Shown here piece after piece: positions 44,301 to 53,659 of a stretch of 64,000 nucleotides of DNA. The stretch spans positions 163,446-227,445 of the forward strand of contig NZ_JADWYJ010000001.1 in NCBI RefSeq assembly GCF_021354595.1. The letters run 5' to 3'. The notes beneath the pieces were generated by a model, which did no database searches, had not been told where the DNA came from, and saw nothing but the letters and a program-made list of their open reading frames with translations. Numbering within the stretch: the stretch's first letter is position 1; each line of letters begins with the position of its first letter. Position numbers and translations under genes: made by a program. The stretch comes from Maribellus sp. CM-23 (GTDB lineage: Bacteria; Bacteroidota; Bacteroidia; Bacteroidales; Prolixibacteraceae).

Positions 44301-47300
44301 ATGAAAATCAAAAGAATATTAAAAAATAAAATGGGATGGTTTTTCACCGTCTTGTTGTCAACCAGCCTGTTCATTGGTTTGTTTTCCATAAACGCCTCGG
44401 CCCAGCAAACAATAAATGTAACAGGAAAGGTAACCACCGCTACCGATGGAACAGAACTTCCGGGCGTTAGCATCACTGTAAAGGGTGCTTCGCAGGGTAC
44501 GGTTACCGATATTGACGGAAACTATTCGATTTCGGTGGCCAACAATGCAACACTTGTATTCTCATTTATAGGGTTCAAAATACAAGAGGTGGCAGTTGAC
44601 GGCAAAAGCACGATCAACATTGAAATGGAAGAAAGCGTAGAAGCCATTGATGAAGTTGTGGTTACCGCTCTTGGAATAAAAAGGGAAGAAAAATCACTGG
44701 GATATTCCATCAGCAGGGTACAAGGTCAGGAGTTTACACGCGTTGCACAGGAGAACTTTTTGAACTCCATGTCGGGAAAAATAGCGGGTGTAACCATCAA
44801 TCAAACCGGTGGCCCCGGTTCTACCACCAGTATCATCATTCGTGGCGCCAAGTCATTGAGTAACGACAATCAACCCTTGTATGTGGTAGACGGTGTGCCA
44901 ATGTCGAGTGGTCTAAATAATGTGGGTGGTTTTGGCTCGGGTAACCCGGTGGATTACGGAAACTCCATTTCGGATCTCGATCCTGAAAGCATCGAAAGTG
45001 TTTCGGTTTTGAAAGGCCCCAGTGCCACCGCACTTTATGGCTCGAGAGCGGGTAATGGCGTTATTATCATTACCACTAAAAAAGCAAGCGGCGAGGGCAT
45101 GAAAATATCGGTAACTACCAATACCAACTTTGACATTCCGTCCCGTTTCTTAAATGTACAAAAACAGTTTGCAACCGGCTATTTCTCTTACCGTCCGGAG
45201 GATGTTGGCGGAGGATACCTGCCGCCTGTTCTCGACCAAACAGGAATCGGTCCCGAACTGGACAAAGGCTACTGGGCCGTGCAATGGAATTCGCCCCGCG
45301 ATGCAAACGGCGTGCAGGTCCCAACCGAACTTGTTTCGTACAAGGACAACGTAAAAAACTTCCTGAATGATTATGCTTTCACCACAACAAACGGGGTATC
45401 TATCTCCAACACATCGAAAGCAATAAATTACCGGCTGGGATATACCAATATGACACACGAAGGACTGATTCCCAACTCAGATCTTAAGCGAAATAATTTG
45501 TCGTTATCAGCTTCTTCCAAAGTGAAGGAAAAACTTACGGTTAGCACCGACATTAATTTTGTAAACAGTTTTGCCGATAACCGTCCTGCCGGTAACCGAG
45601 GTGCAAACCCTTTGCAATGGGCTTATTTCACACCACCTTACATTGACATAAATGAATTGCGTGACTACGATCTGGGACAAGGAAATACGATAAAGAAAGT
45701 TATCGAAGACAGCGAAAACCCGTGGATGCTGGCCTACGATGTTAACAACAGCTTTAACCGTTACCAGTTGTTTGGCAACGTTATGGCGACCTGGGAAATA
45801 TCGTCCAAATTTAGCTTAATGGGACGAATGACCTTGAACAAATCAGACGAAGTACGCGAAACAAAAATCGGACTGGGCTATTCTGATGAGCCCAACAACG
45901 GTGCCTATGGTATAGCAACCAGCAACAACCTGGAGCGCAACATTGACGGACTCTTCTCTTACAAAGACAACTCGGGGGATTTTGCCTGGAACCTTTCAGT
46001 GGGAGGAAATACACGTTATGCCAAAGGTACCAGCGTGAGTAACTCATCAAAAAACAGTTCGGGGTTAACGGTTCCCAATCTTTTTACACTCAGCAATATC
46101 CCTACTGCGAATCTAAATTACAGCTCGCGCCATTACCAACTGGGAGTTAACAGCTTTTATGGAATGGCAAACCTAAGCTGGAAAGAAACTATTTTTCTGG
46201 ATGTAACCGCGCGCAACGACTGGTCGAGCACTTTACCCAAAGCAAACCGCTCTTACTTTTACCCGTCTGCTTCGTTAAGTGTCTTGGTGAGCGAACTGGT
46301 TAACCTGGGTAGTGCCATAGATTTACTTAAACTCCGCGGAGGAGTAGCTCAAACCGGTAACGATACTTCGCCTTACCAGTTATTGCAAACCTACGGGAAC
46401 TACGAGCAATGGGACGACGCCATTCGCCTGTACAAACCCGGCTCGCTGCTCAACCCGAACCTGAAACCTGAGATACAGATTTCGCAGGAATACGGAATTG
46501 AAGCCAGGCTTTGGAAAAACAGGCTAAGGTTTGATGGAACATATTATACGCTCGACAATAAAGACATGATCTTCAATGTTTCCCTGCCTACGTCAACCGG
46601 ATTTAGCGGAACCATCATTAACGCAGGTCTGGTACAAAGCAAGGGAGTTGAGTTGATGCTGGGGGGAACACCTATCAAAACCAGTGACTGGTCGTTGGAT
46701 TTAAACCTGAACTTCACAAAAAATGTAACCCGCATCATAGAACTGGCAGATGGAATACCCTTTGTAACCCTGTGGGACCAGGCAAAAGTACGAAGTGTTG
46801 GTTATGCCAAGGGACAACTTGTAGCCACCGATCAGTTTGGCAACAAAGAAATAAGCGATGGTGTTGTGGGCAACCTGTATTCCCGAAAAGTAAACCGCGT
46901 AACCGACAAAAATTCACCTTACTACATGTACCCATTGCTTCCCGATGCAGCTACCGACACCGAATGGGAAGCCGCATCCACCTATTCTAAAATCGGAAAC
47001 GTGAATCCGGATTTTATTATGGGCTTGCAAACTACATTGTCCTGGAAAAACTTTTCGCTTAACATGACCTTCGATTGGCGGCATGGCGGACAGTACGTAT
47101 CGCAAACCTACCGTTACCTGACCGAAGACATGGCTACCAACCATTGGTTTGAAAACCTGGTTTATCCGGGAGTGTATGATCCTAGTAATCCGGGGCCCAG
47201 CCAGGCACTTCGCGATTGGGTAGTGGCCAATGCCGACCAATTGATATATGCTGACCGTTTATACCCCGTAGGTGGTCCAACCCCTGAATATGGAGGTTTT

Positions 47301-47738
47301 CCGGAACAGTGGAGTGGAACAATGGTCTATGACGGAACATTTGTTCCCGGCGTAATTGGAACCTATGATGACGAAGGGAACTTTATTCTGGAACGAGAAA
47401 ACCTTGGTGGCGAGGGAACTGTTTTCCTTCCCTATTCAGTAAGTTATCCGTGGGATATTGGCGAAGCCAACGTGTTTGATGCCGATTATATCAAACTCAG
47501 GGAGATTTCATTAAACTACAGAATACCCAGAAGCATTGCTCAAAAAGTAAACATGGAAGACATCAATGTATCGGTCTACAGTCGCAATATTCTTCTTTGG
47601 ACAAAAGACTCCGGTTTTGGAATTGACCCGGAAAGAGCTTACCAGCCAGATGGAGGCAGGCTACTGCAAGGACTTGAACGTTACAATGTTAATCCATGGG
47701 TAGTTCCTATCGGGTTTAAAGTTGGTTTTACATTTTAA
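44301..47738 (+). CDS. SusC/RagA TonB-dependent transporter (pair 4)
   Basis: 1145 residues: signal peptide (ending NASAQQ), carboxypeptidase-regulatory-like domain (INVTGKVTTATDGTELPGVS), IDEVVVTALGIKREEKSLGY, plug with SVSVLKGPSATALYGSRAGNG and a barrel ending IGFKVGFTF. No STN domain. It resembles pair 3 more than pair 1 (shared ARNDWSSTLPKxNRSYFYPSASLS and GGFP/GGEGTV blocks). It sits between a PKD lipoprotein and SusD-4 and feeds the hydrolases encoded downstream. Confidence 0.96.
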   Translation: MKIKRILKNKMGWFFTVLLSTSLFIGLFSINASAQQTINVTGKVTTATDGTELPGVSITVKGASQGTVTDIDGNYSISVANNATLVFSFIGFKIQEVAVDGKSTINIEMEESVEAIDEVVVTALGIKREEKSLGYSISRVQGQEFTRVAQENFLNSMSGKIAGVTINQTGGPGSTTSIIIRGAKSLSNDNQPLYVVDGVPMSSGLNNVGGFGSGNPVDYGNSISDLDPESIESVSVLKGPSATALYGSRAGNGVIIITTKKASGEGMKISVTTNTNFDIPSRFLNVQKQFATGYFSYRPEDVGGGYLPPVLDQTGIGPELDKGYWAVQWNSPRDANGVQVPTELVSYKDNVKNFLNDYAFTTTNGVSISNTSKAINYRLGYTNMTHEGLIPNSDLKRNNLSLSASSKVKEKLTVSTDINFVNSFADNRPAGNRGANPLQWAYFTPPYIDINELRDYDLGQGNTIKKVIEDSENPWMLAYDVNNSFNRYQLFGNVMATWEISSKFSLMGRMTLNKSDEVRETKIGLGYSDEPNNGAYGIATSNNLERNIDGLFSYKDNSGDFAWNLSVGGNTRYAKGTSVSNSSKNSSGLTVPNLFTLSNIPTANLNYSSRHYQLGVNSFYGMANLSWKETIFLDVTARNDWSSTLPKANRSYFYPSASLSVLVSELVNLGSAIDLLKLRGGVAQTGNDTSPYQLLQTYGNYEQWDDAIRLYKPGSLLNPNLKPEIQISQEYGIEARLWKNRLRFDGTYYTLDNKDMIFNVSLPTSTGFSGTIINAGLVQSKGVELMLGGTPIKTSDWSLDLNLNFTKNVTRIIELADGIPFVTLWDQAKVRSVGYAKGQLVATDQFGNKEISDGVVGNLYSRKVNRVTDKNSPYYMYPLLPDAATDTEWEAASTYSKIGNVNPDFIMGLQTTLSWKNFSLNMTFDWRHGGQYVSQTYRYLTEDMATNHWFENLVYPGVYDPSNPGPSQALRDWVVANADQLIYADRLYPVGGPTPEYGGFPEQWSGTMVYDGTFVPGVIGTYDDEGNFILERENLGGEGTVFLPYSVSYPWDIGEANVFDADYIKLREISLNYRIPRSIAQKVNMEDINVSVYSRNILLWTKDSGFGIDPERAYQPDGGRLLQGLERYNVNPWVVPIGFKVGFTF

Positions 47739-47777
47739 TTGAATCACCTTATCCATCAACAAAAAAAATCTAAGAAT

Positions 47778-49445
47778 ATGAAAAAGTTCAATATAAAGTT
47801 CATCACAGTTCTTCTGGGTATGTTGCTGGCCTTTGGTGCCTGTCACGATTTAGACGACCTGAATATCAATCCCAACAACCCTGATCCGGAAATAACGGAC
47901 CTTAACCTGCTGATGCCTACCATCATCATCAATTTAGGACAAGGCATCGTTAATCTCGGCATCGGAGATATTGCCGGCGTTATGCAGCACACACAAAAAA
48001 CAGGATGGTCAAGCGGTCACAACGATTACGACTGGAACAATCCCGGCCAGTCCTGGGGAGGTTTTTACGACATCCTGCGAAATGCAGACGAGTTTTACAA
48101 CAAAGCTGTAGAGAAAGAGTTAGAATTCCACCAGGGCGTTGGTTTAATTTTGAAAGCCTACACCTTTGGATTGATTGCCGATCTTTGGGGGGAAGCCCCT
48201 TTTTCAGAAGCCTTAAAAGCCGAGCAAGGTCCGGACTTCTATAAACCCGTTTTCGATTCACAACAGGATATTTACCACGGCATTCTTGCCTACCTGGAGG
48301 AAGCCAATACGCTTCTATCAAAAAACAGCAGCGAATATACCAACATCAATTCCACGCAGGATGTACTGTACGAAGGAGATGTTAGCAAGTGGAGGAAATT
48401 TGCCAACTCGCTGGCACTACGTTATTACATGAGGTTACAAGCCAAAGAACCATCTGTTGCACAAGAAGGAATCAGTAAAATTACCGGCGATCCTGCCAAA
48501 TACCCGGTTATCACCCTTGCCGGCGACGAGGCTAATGTGGCCTACCCCGGTTCATCTCCGGGCACTTCGTGGCCTATCAACATGGTATTTAACATCGACC
48601 CGCTGGGAGAATACATGCGCAGAAAACCCTGTGCCACATTGGTGGAAGCTCTTCAGGCGCTAAATGATCCGCGTTTAGGCGTTTGGGCCGAAAAAGTTGA
48701 AATTCCGCTGGTGTTGGTGCCTGGTACCGGTGTAGACCGGATTGTAGACGGGAAACGTGAAATTTCAAAAGACGTGGAAGAAGCTTTCTTGGACAAATGG
48801 GAAGGAGAAGACAACCTTTACGTAGATTACGACCAGGAATATGTGGGAATCCCGGTTCAAACCTTTTCAGCACAAGCTTATAATCTAACACCTAACTATA
48901 CTCAGCAGGCTGCCTATAACCCGCATGTTTCGCAACTGAACGAAATGTACAAGGAAACCAGCGGCCCACTGCTGCAAATGAGGCTTTTGTCTGCAGCCGA
49001 AGTAAACTTCATTTTGGCTGAAGCCGCGCTTTACAGTTGGGCGCCGGGAAGCCCCGAAACCTATTATGACAATGGCATTAAAGAATCGTTCAACGCCTGG
49101 GATGTAGCTGATCAGTTCGATGATTACATCGGAGGTGCAACATACAACGGACTGGAAAGTATCATTCAGCAAAAATGGATTGCCAGCTGGACTGCCGCTG
49201 CCGAATCGTGGTTTGACTACCGCAGAACAGGCTTGCCTGACCTGCAAACAGGCCCATCGGCACGAAGGGAGAAATTACCGCTTCGCTTTTATTACAACAT
49301 CAACGAAGACCTTTCCACCAACACGGCAAATGCCGAAGCTGCTGTAGCACGGCTGGAACCGACCCAGTACAAAGGCAGCGACCAGACCAACAACAGCGCT
49401 TGGTCAAAATTTTGGTTGCTACAGGGAACCGCAAAACCATATTAA
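47778..49445 (+). CDS. SusD_2-type surface lipoprotein (pair 4)
   Basis: About 555 residues from the ATG at 47778, with a lipobox (GMLLAFGAC). SusD-like_2 pattern: LDDLNINPNNPDPE, LKAYTFGLIADLWGEAPFSEA, KWRKFANSLALRYYMRL, IQQKWIASWTAAAESWFDYRRTGLP and the C-terminus WLLQGTAKPY. An in-frame upstream ATG at 47739 adds a polar N-terminus and is unlikely. It is 39 nt from its SusC. Confidence 0.95.
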   Translation: MKKFNIKFITVLLGMLLAFGACHDLDDLNINPNNPDPEITDLNLLMPTIIINLGQGIVNLGIGDIAGVMQHTQKTGWSSGHNDYDWNNPGQSWGGFYDILRNADEFYNKAVEKELEFHQGVGLILKAYTFGLIADLWGEAPFSEALKAEQGPDFYKPVFDSQQDIYHGILAYLEEANTLLSKNSSEYTNINSTQDVLYEGDVSKWRKFANSLALRYYMRLQAKEPSVAQEGISKITGDPAKYPVITLAGDEANVAYPGSSPGTSWPINMVFNIDPLGEYMRRKPCATLVEALQALNDPRLGVWAEKVEIPLVLVPGTGVDRIVDGKREISKDVEEAFLDKWEGEDNLYVDYDQEYVGIPVQTFSAQAYNLTPNYTQQAAYNPHVSQLNEMYKETSGPLLQMRLLSAAEVNFILAEAALYSWAPGSPETYYDNGIKESFNAWDVADQFDDYIGGATYNGLESIIQQKWIASWTAAAESWFDYRRTGLPDLQTGPSARREKLPLRFYYNINEDLSTNTANAEAAVARLEPTQYKGSDQTNNSAWSKFWLLQGTAKPY

Positions 49446-49466
49446 AACATTCATAATAAAACAACA

Positions 49467-49499
49467 AGGCAGACAGGTTGATCCTGTCTGCTTTCTTTT
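49467..49499 (+). terminator. Hairpin between susD-4 and the PqaA-like gene
   Basis: 9-bp perfect arms GCAGACAGG/CCTGTCTGC around TTGAT, extended by A:T and G:T pairs and followed by TTTCTTTTG. It ends about 16-23 nt before the next ATG. Confidence 0.75.
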
Positions 49500-49514
49500 G
49501 AAAGGAAAACAGAC

Positions 49515-50879
49515 ATGAGAAAGATCTTATTGGGTATTATTGTCCTCCTGCTTCCGGCAATGTTTGCATTGGCCGGTGCAGAAAAAGAAATCACCCCGCA
49601 AACAGCATTGAAAGCTTACTTAAACAACGGAGACAATTCATTTAAATGGGAAGTCCAGGATCAGCTAAAAGCCGACGGAGTTACGCTGTACCGTGTTATT
49701 TTCACTTCGCAAACCTGGCGCGATCTGGTTTGGAAACACGAACTTACCATCATGGTTCCCGACAATTTGAAACACCATGATGCATTACTTTTTATTACCG
49801 GAGGAAGCGTAAAAAACGGCGAACCCAACATTCATGAATGGGATAAATCCGAAATCAAGATGTTCAGCCAGATGGCCATAACCAACAAAGCCATCACTGC
49901 CATCTTATGGCAGGTTCCGAATCAGCCTATTTTTGACGGTAAAACGGAAGACGAAATTATTTCCTACACACTTCACAACTTTCAGGCTGACAACGATTAC
50001 TCCTGGCCGCTTTTATTTCCGATGACTAAAAGTGCCATCCGCGCCATGGATGCCATTCAGGAGTTTGCCAAAAAAGATTTAAAAACCAAAGTAAACGAGT
50101 TTGTGGTGTCAGGCGCCTCCAAACGCGGTTGGACAACCTGGCTAACCGGAGCCAGCGACAAACGTGTTAAGGCGATCGGCCCCATGGTGATCGACATGCT
50201 GAACATGCAGGTAAACATCCCTTACCACAAAACAGCTTGGGGCGAATTCAGCATTCAAATTGAAGATTACGTAAAACTGGGGGTTGCTCAGCAAGTGGGT
50301 TCTGAAGAAGGAAATGCACTGGTTCAAATGGTGGATCCGTATTCGTACCGAAAGGCGCTGACCATGCCCAAAATGATCTTCAACGGCGCCAACGATGAAT
50401 ATTGGCCGGTAGATGCCATGAAAAATTACATCGACAGCATTCCGGGCGATAATCATCTTTGCTACATTCCAAACGCCGGGCACGGACTGGGCGACAAAAC
50501 AAAGGCTATCACAACCTTGAGTGCCTTTTTTGGAGAAGCCATTACCGGCAATAAACATCCTATGTGTGACTATTCAATTTCGGAAAACGACGGCACTGTT
50601 ACACTTAAAATGAAAGCGGATGGCAAATTACTGGAAGATGCTATTTTGTGGAGTGCCGAATCGGATGACCGCGACATTCGCGACAACACCTGGACAGAGA
50701 AAAGCCTGGGAGAAAAAGGAAAGAAAGAGTTTACGGTCACCCTTAAACTACCCGAATCGGGCTACAAAGCTTTTTACGTCGACCTGAAATACAAAGCTCC
50801 GTTTGGAGGAGACTATACACAAAGTACCCGCATGTTTTTGATGAACGACCAGAAGGTACTTCTCAAACGCGGTGAATAA
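49515..50879 (+). CDS. PhoPQ-activated pathogenicity-related (PqaA-type) alpha/beta hydrolase
   Basis: 454 residues with a signal peptide. The alpha/beta-hydrolase nucleophile elbow is VSGASKRGW (Ser in GASKRG), the catalytic Asp region is GANDEYWPVDA and the His is in PNAGHGLG, all typical of the PqaA family. A C-terminal beta-sandwich domain (about 355-454) follows. The name comes from a Salmonella PhoPQ-regulated gene; the substrate of the family is not settled, and in PULs it probably acts as an esterase or amidase on the imported ligand. It follows SusD-4 after a hairpin. Confidence 0.92.
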   Translation: MRKILLGIIVLLLPAMFALAGAEKEITPQTALKAYLNNGDNSFKWEVQDQLKADGVTLYRVIFTSQTWRDLVWKHELTIMVPDNLKHHDALLFITGGSVKNGEPNIHEWDKSEIKMFSQMAITNKAITAILWQVPNQPIFDGKTEDEIISYTLHNFQADNDYSWPLLFPMTKSAIRAMDAIQEFAKKDLKTKVNEFVVSGASKRGWTTWLTGASDKRVKAIGPMVIDMLNMQVNIPYHKTAWGEFSIQIEDYVKLGVAQQVGSEEGNALVQMVDPYSYRKALTMPKMIFNGANDEYWPVDAMKNYIDSIPGDNHLCYIPNAGHGLGDKTKAITTLSAFFGEAITGNKHPMCDYSISENDGTVTLKMKADGKLLEDAILWSAESDDRDIRDNTWTEKSLGEKGKKEFTVTLKLPESGYKAFYVDLKYKAPFGGDYTQSTRMFLMNDQKVLLKRGE

Positions 50880-50899
50880 ACGATAATCAAATAAAAACG

Positions 50900-50931
50900 A
50901 AAGCTGCCAGATTCAAAACGGCAGCTTTTTC
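50900..50931 (+). terminator. Hairpin directly before the first ceramidase-like gene
   Basis: 9-bp perfect arms AAAGCTGCC/GGCAGCTTT with an 11-nt loop, followed by a short T-run (TTCTG). Only 8 nt separate it from the ATG at 50937, so it must lie inside the transcript of that gene. Confidence 0.75.
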
Positions 50932-50936
50932 TGCCT

Positions 50937-52319
50937 ATGAAACGAGCTGGAATCATAACCGGTGTTTTAGTACTATTACTGGCAACCCTTTACTTTACGG
51001 CAACAGGACCGGTAAATCAGGAACCCTATTTTGAAAGTGATTATTACAAGGAAAGCTGCTCGAAAATCGATGGTTTGAAGGGAAATTATACGTCTTCCAA
51101 CGATTCATTGCTGGCCGGCTTTGCCAAAGTGAGTATCACACCGAGGCTCAACACTACTGAAGACAATGCGGAAGAAGGCAAATTCATTCAGGTTCCTCTT
51201 GCCGGATTTGGTGCCCGCAAAGGTGCACCTGCAACCGGCATTCACGACAGCATTTTTGTAAAGGCAGCTGCACTAAAAATTGCCGACCGATTGTTGGTTT
51301 TTGTGGGAGCCGACCTGTTGATCATTCCGCCCAACGTTACCGATTCGGTGATGGTGGCGCTTTCGGCAAAAGGGATACAACGGGATCAGCTCTTTTTCTC
51401 AGCTACACATACGCACTCCAGTTTGGGAGCATGGGCTCCCGGATGGGTTGGCGAGCAATTCTCTGGAGAATACAATCCTAAACTCGCTAAATGGCTGACC
51501 CGGCAAATCGTTATGGCAGTCACAACTGCTGTTTCCGATTTAAAGCCTGCATCGTTAGCCACCGGCGATTTTGATGCGGCACAGTATACGCGTAACCGTT
51601 TGATTGGGGCTCGCGGAACCACCAACGACGATTTCAGTTTTATCTACCTTCAACAAAACAACGGGAAAAAGGTGGTGATCGGTTCGTTTGCAGCGCATGC
51701 CACCACCATGGGCGATAAAAACATGCAAATCAGCGGTGATTACCCGGGATACTGGCAACGAAAAATGGAAAATACATCGGTGGATTATGCCATCTTTTTT
51801 GCAGGATCCGTCGGAAGTCAAACGAATGTAGGTGAAGGCGAGGGTTTTGAAAAGCCAAAATTCATTGGAGAAGCACTGGCCGACAGTTTAAATGCGCACC
51901 TGCAGAACATTCCGCTAAAAAATAAAATCACTGCTTCGTCATTGACGCTAAAAATGACGCTTCCTGAATATCATATTCGCCTGAGCACCCAACGAAACCT
52001 GGCAACCTCTCTTTGCCGGAAACTTAATCCGATACCCGACAATTCTGTTCTCCAGGTTGTAAGGCTTGGAAATATGATCTGGATTACAACTCCGGCTGAT
52101 TTTAGCGGAGAATATGCCCTGCAAATAAAAAACGCACTGGCAGCAAAAGGATACCAGGCCAACGTTTCGAGTTTTAACGGGAGTTACCTCGGCTACATTA
52201 TACCCGGGAAATATTTCTATCTCGATAAATATGAACCAAAGGACATGGGTTGGTTTGGGCCAACAATGGGCGATTACACCATGGATTTAATTCATCAACT
52301 TAGCAAAATTGTCATTTAA
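50937..52319 (+). CDS. Neutral/alkaline ceramidase N-terminal-domain protein (copy 1)
   Basis: 460 residues with an N-terminal hydrophobic helix (MKRAGIITGVLVLLLATLYF). The family N-domain is visible as FAKVSITPR, GIHDSIFVKAAAL and the zinc-binding SATHTHSSLG (THTH 157-160), with a further His in FAAHATTMG. The segment equivalent to the catalytic serine of true ceramidases reads AGSVGSQTN instead of GDVSPN, so ceramide hydrolysis is doubtful. Related N-domains in Bacteroidota are mostly uncharacterised hydrolases. It is coupled to the PHP-domain gene, whose ATG follows its stop codon by one base. Confidence 0.88.
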   Translation: MKRAGIITGVLVLLLATLYFTATGPVNQEPYFESDYYKESCSKIDGLKGNYTSSNDSLLAGFAKVSITPRLNTTEDNAEEGKFIQVPLAGFGARKGAPATGIHDSIFVKAAALKIADRLLVFVGADLLIIPPNVTDSVMVALSAKGIQRDQLFFSATHTHSSLGAWAPGWVGEQFSGEYNPKLAKWLTRQIVMAVTTAVSDLKPASLATGDFDAAQYTRNRLIGARGTTNDDFSFIYLQQNNGKKVVIGSFAAHATTMGDKNMQISGDYPGYWQRKMENTSVDYAIFFAGSVGSQTNVGEGEGFEKPKFIGEALADSLNAHLQNIPLKNKITASSLTLKMTLPEYHIRLSTQRNLATSLCRKLNPIPDNSVLQVVRLGNMIWITTPADFSGEYALQIKNALAAKGYQANVSSFNGSYLGYIIPGKYFYLDKYEPKDMGWFGPTMGDYTMDLIHQLSKIVI

Positions 52320-52320
52320 A

Positions 52321-53646
52321 ATGAACGGACGGAAAGCAATCAAAACGGCACTGAGAATCCTGAAATACATTTTGTTTTCATTTCTGGGAATCCTTTTGGT
52401 TTTGCTGATCATTGGTTTTGCCAAGCCTCTTTGGCGTAACCTGCTTACTTATCCCCGTCTTGAACAAGAAATAGCCGAGTTTAATCAGCTTCGGAAAGCA
52501 ACTCCAAAAACTACAGACTTGAACACCTACCGTGGCGTTATGCACGTTCACAGTTACCTTTCGCACGACAGCGAAGGAAACCTGAATGACCTGATTCCGG
52601 CAGCCAAAAACAACGGCATCGACTTTATCTTTTTAACCGATCATCCGCGCTATCAACTCGACAGTTTTCCACGTGGCTATCGGGGAAATTACGACGGCGT
52701 TTTAATTGAACCGGGAAGCGAAAAACACGGCTATGTCTGCTGGCCGCTCGACACCATGGTTATCGACCTGAAAACCAATCCCGACACCATTGCAAAAAAT
52801 GTGGTGCAACAGGGAGGAATCGTTTTCTTTTCGCATACCGAAGAACCCCGCAACTGGGCCAATACCTGGTACCAGGGAATGGAAATGTACAACTTCCACA
52901 CCGACACCAAAGATGAATCACTTCTTCCCAGTATTCTTAATTTTCTGGTTAACGGAAAGTCGTACCGGATTTGGGCACTGCGGGAAATGTTTGATGAGCA
53001 AACGGCCATTCTGGCGCGTTGGGATTCGCTGAACACTTACCGCCACCACGTTGGTTTTTCGGCTGTTGACACACACGAAAATCAAAATTTCAGAGCCAGA
53101 TACACTTCCGATGGACAAGTGGAATGGGTGGGCCCCAATGCCAAAATTATCGACACTACCGATGTTACCATTTTCAACAAGTGGCTGTTTCACGAACCCG
53201 ATGTTAACGGATGGATTTTCAGGCTGATGATTGACACCTACAACGAAGGCTTTAATTACATTACCAACTATGTTTTTGCCGATACACTTTCTGTTCCATC
53301 TCTCGCCCAAAACATAAAAAAAGGGCACCTGTTCACGGCGTTTAAAAGTCTGGGTGATGCGAAAGGATTCAACTATTTCAGCAAAAATACCGACGGAAAG
53401 ATCAACGCCATTACCGGTGATTCCATTTCAATAAGCGCTATTAAATCGTTGAATGCCGTCACTCCTCTTCCCGGCCAGTTCCGCTTGGTTTATAACGGGA
53501 AACAGGTAAATATTTCCGGTATCGACGGATACAACTACGAATGGCAAGGCCCCTTTGAAAAAGGAGCTTATCGTATTGAAGTGCACATTCCGCTGCACGG
53601 GAAGTATGTTCCGTGGATTTATTCAAACCCCATTTATGTTTACTAA
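52321..53646 (+). CDS. Membrane-anchored PHP-domain phosphoesterase-like protein
   Basis: About 441 residues. One N-terminal transmembrane helix (about 13-34). The PHP metal site is evident: GVMHVHSYLSHD (His75, His77), FIFLTDHPR (Asp107, His108), then EPGSE and FFSHTEEP, with SAVDTHENQ later. PHP domains are trinuclear metal phosphoesterases; a membrane-tethered periplasmic form suggests cleavage of a phosphoester released during ligand breakdown. The start at 52321 follows the ceramidase-like stop by one base. A GTG/ATG-type start at 52309 would overlap it. Confidence 0.88.
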   Translation: MNGRKAIKTALRILKYILFSFLGILLVLLIIGFAKPLWRNLLTYPRLEQEIAEFNQLRKATPKTTDLNTYRGVMHVHSYLSHDSEGNLNDLIPAAKNNGIDFIFLTDHPRYQLDSFPRGYRGNYDGVLIEPGSEKHGYVCWPLDTMVIDLKTNPDTIAKNVVQQGGIVFFSHTEEPRNWANTWYQGMEMYNFHTDTKDESLLPSILNFLVNGKSYRIWALREMFDEQTAILARWDSLNTYRHHVGFSAVDTHENQNFRARYTSDGQVEWVGPNAKIIDTTDVTIFNKWLFHEPDVNGWIFRLMIDTYNEGFNYITNYVFADTLSVPSLAQNIKKGHLFTAFKSLGDAKGFNYFSKNTDGKINAITGDSISISAIKSLNAVTPLPGQFRLVYNGKQVNISGIDGYNYEWQGPFEKGAYRIEVHIPLHGKYVPWIYSNPIYVY

Positions 53647-53659
53647 AACAAGTTCCAAG

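Noticed and set aside
48005..48663. Overlapping open frames within susD-4
   Set aside because: SusD-4 is intact and conserved to its C-terminal signature; the others are Arg/Pro-rich shadows.
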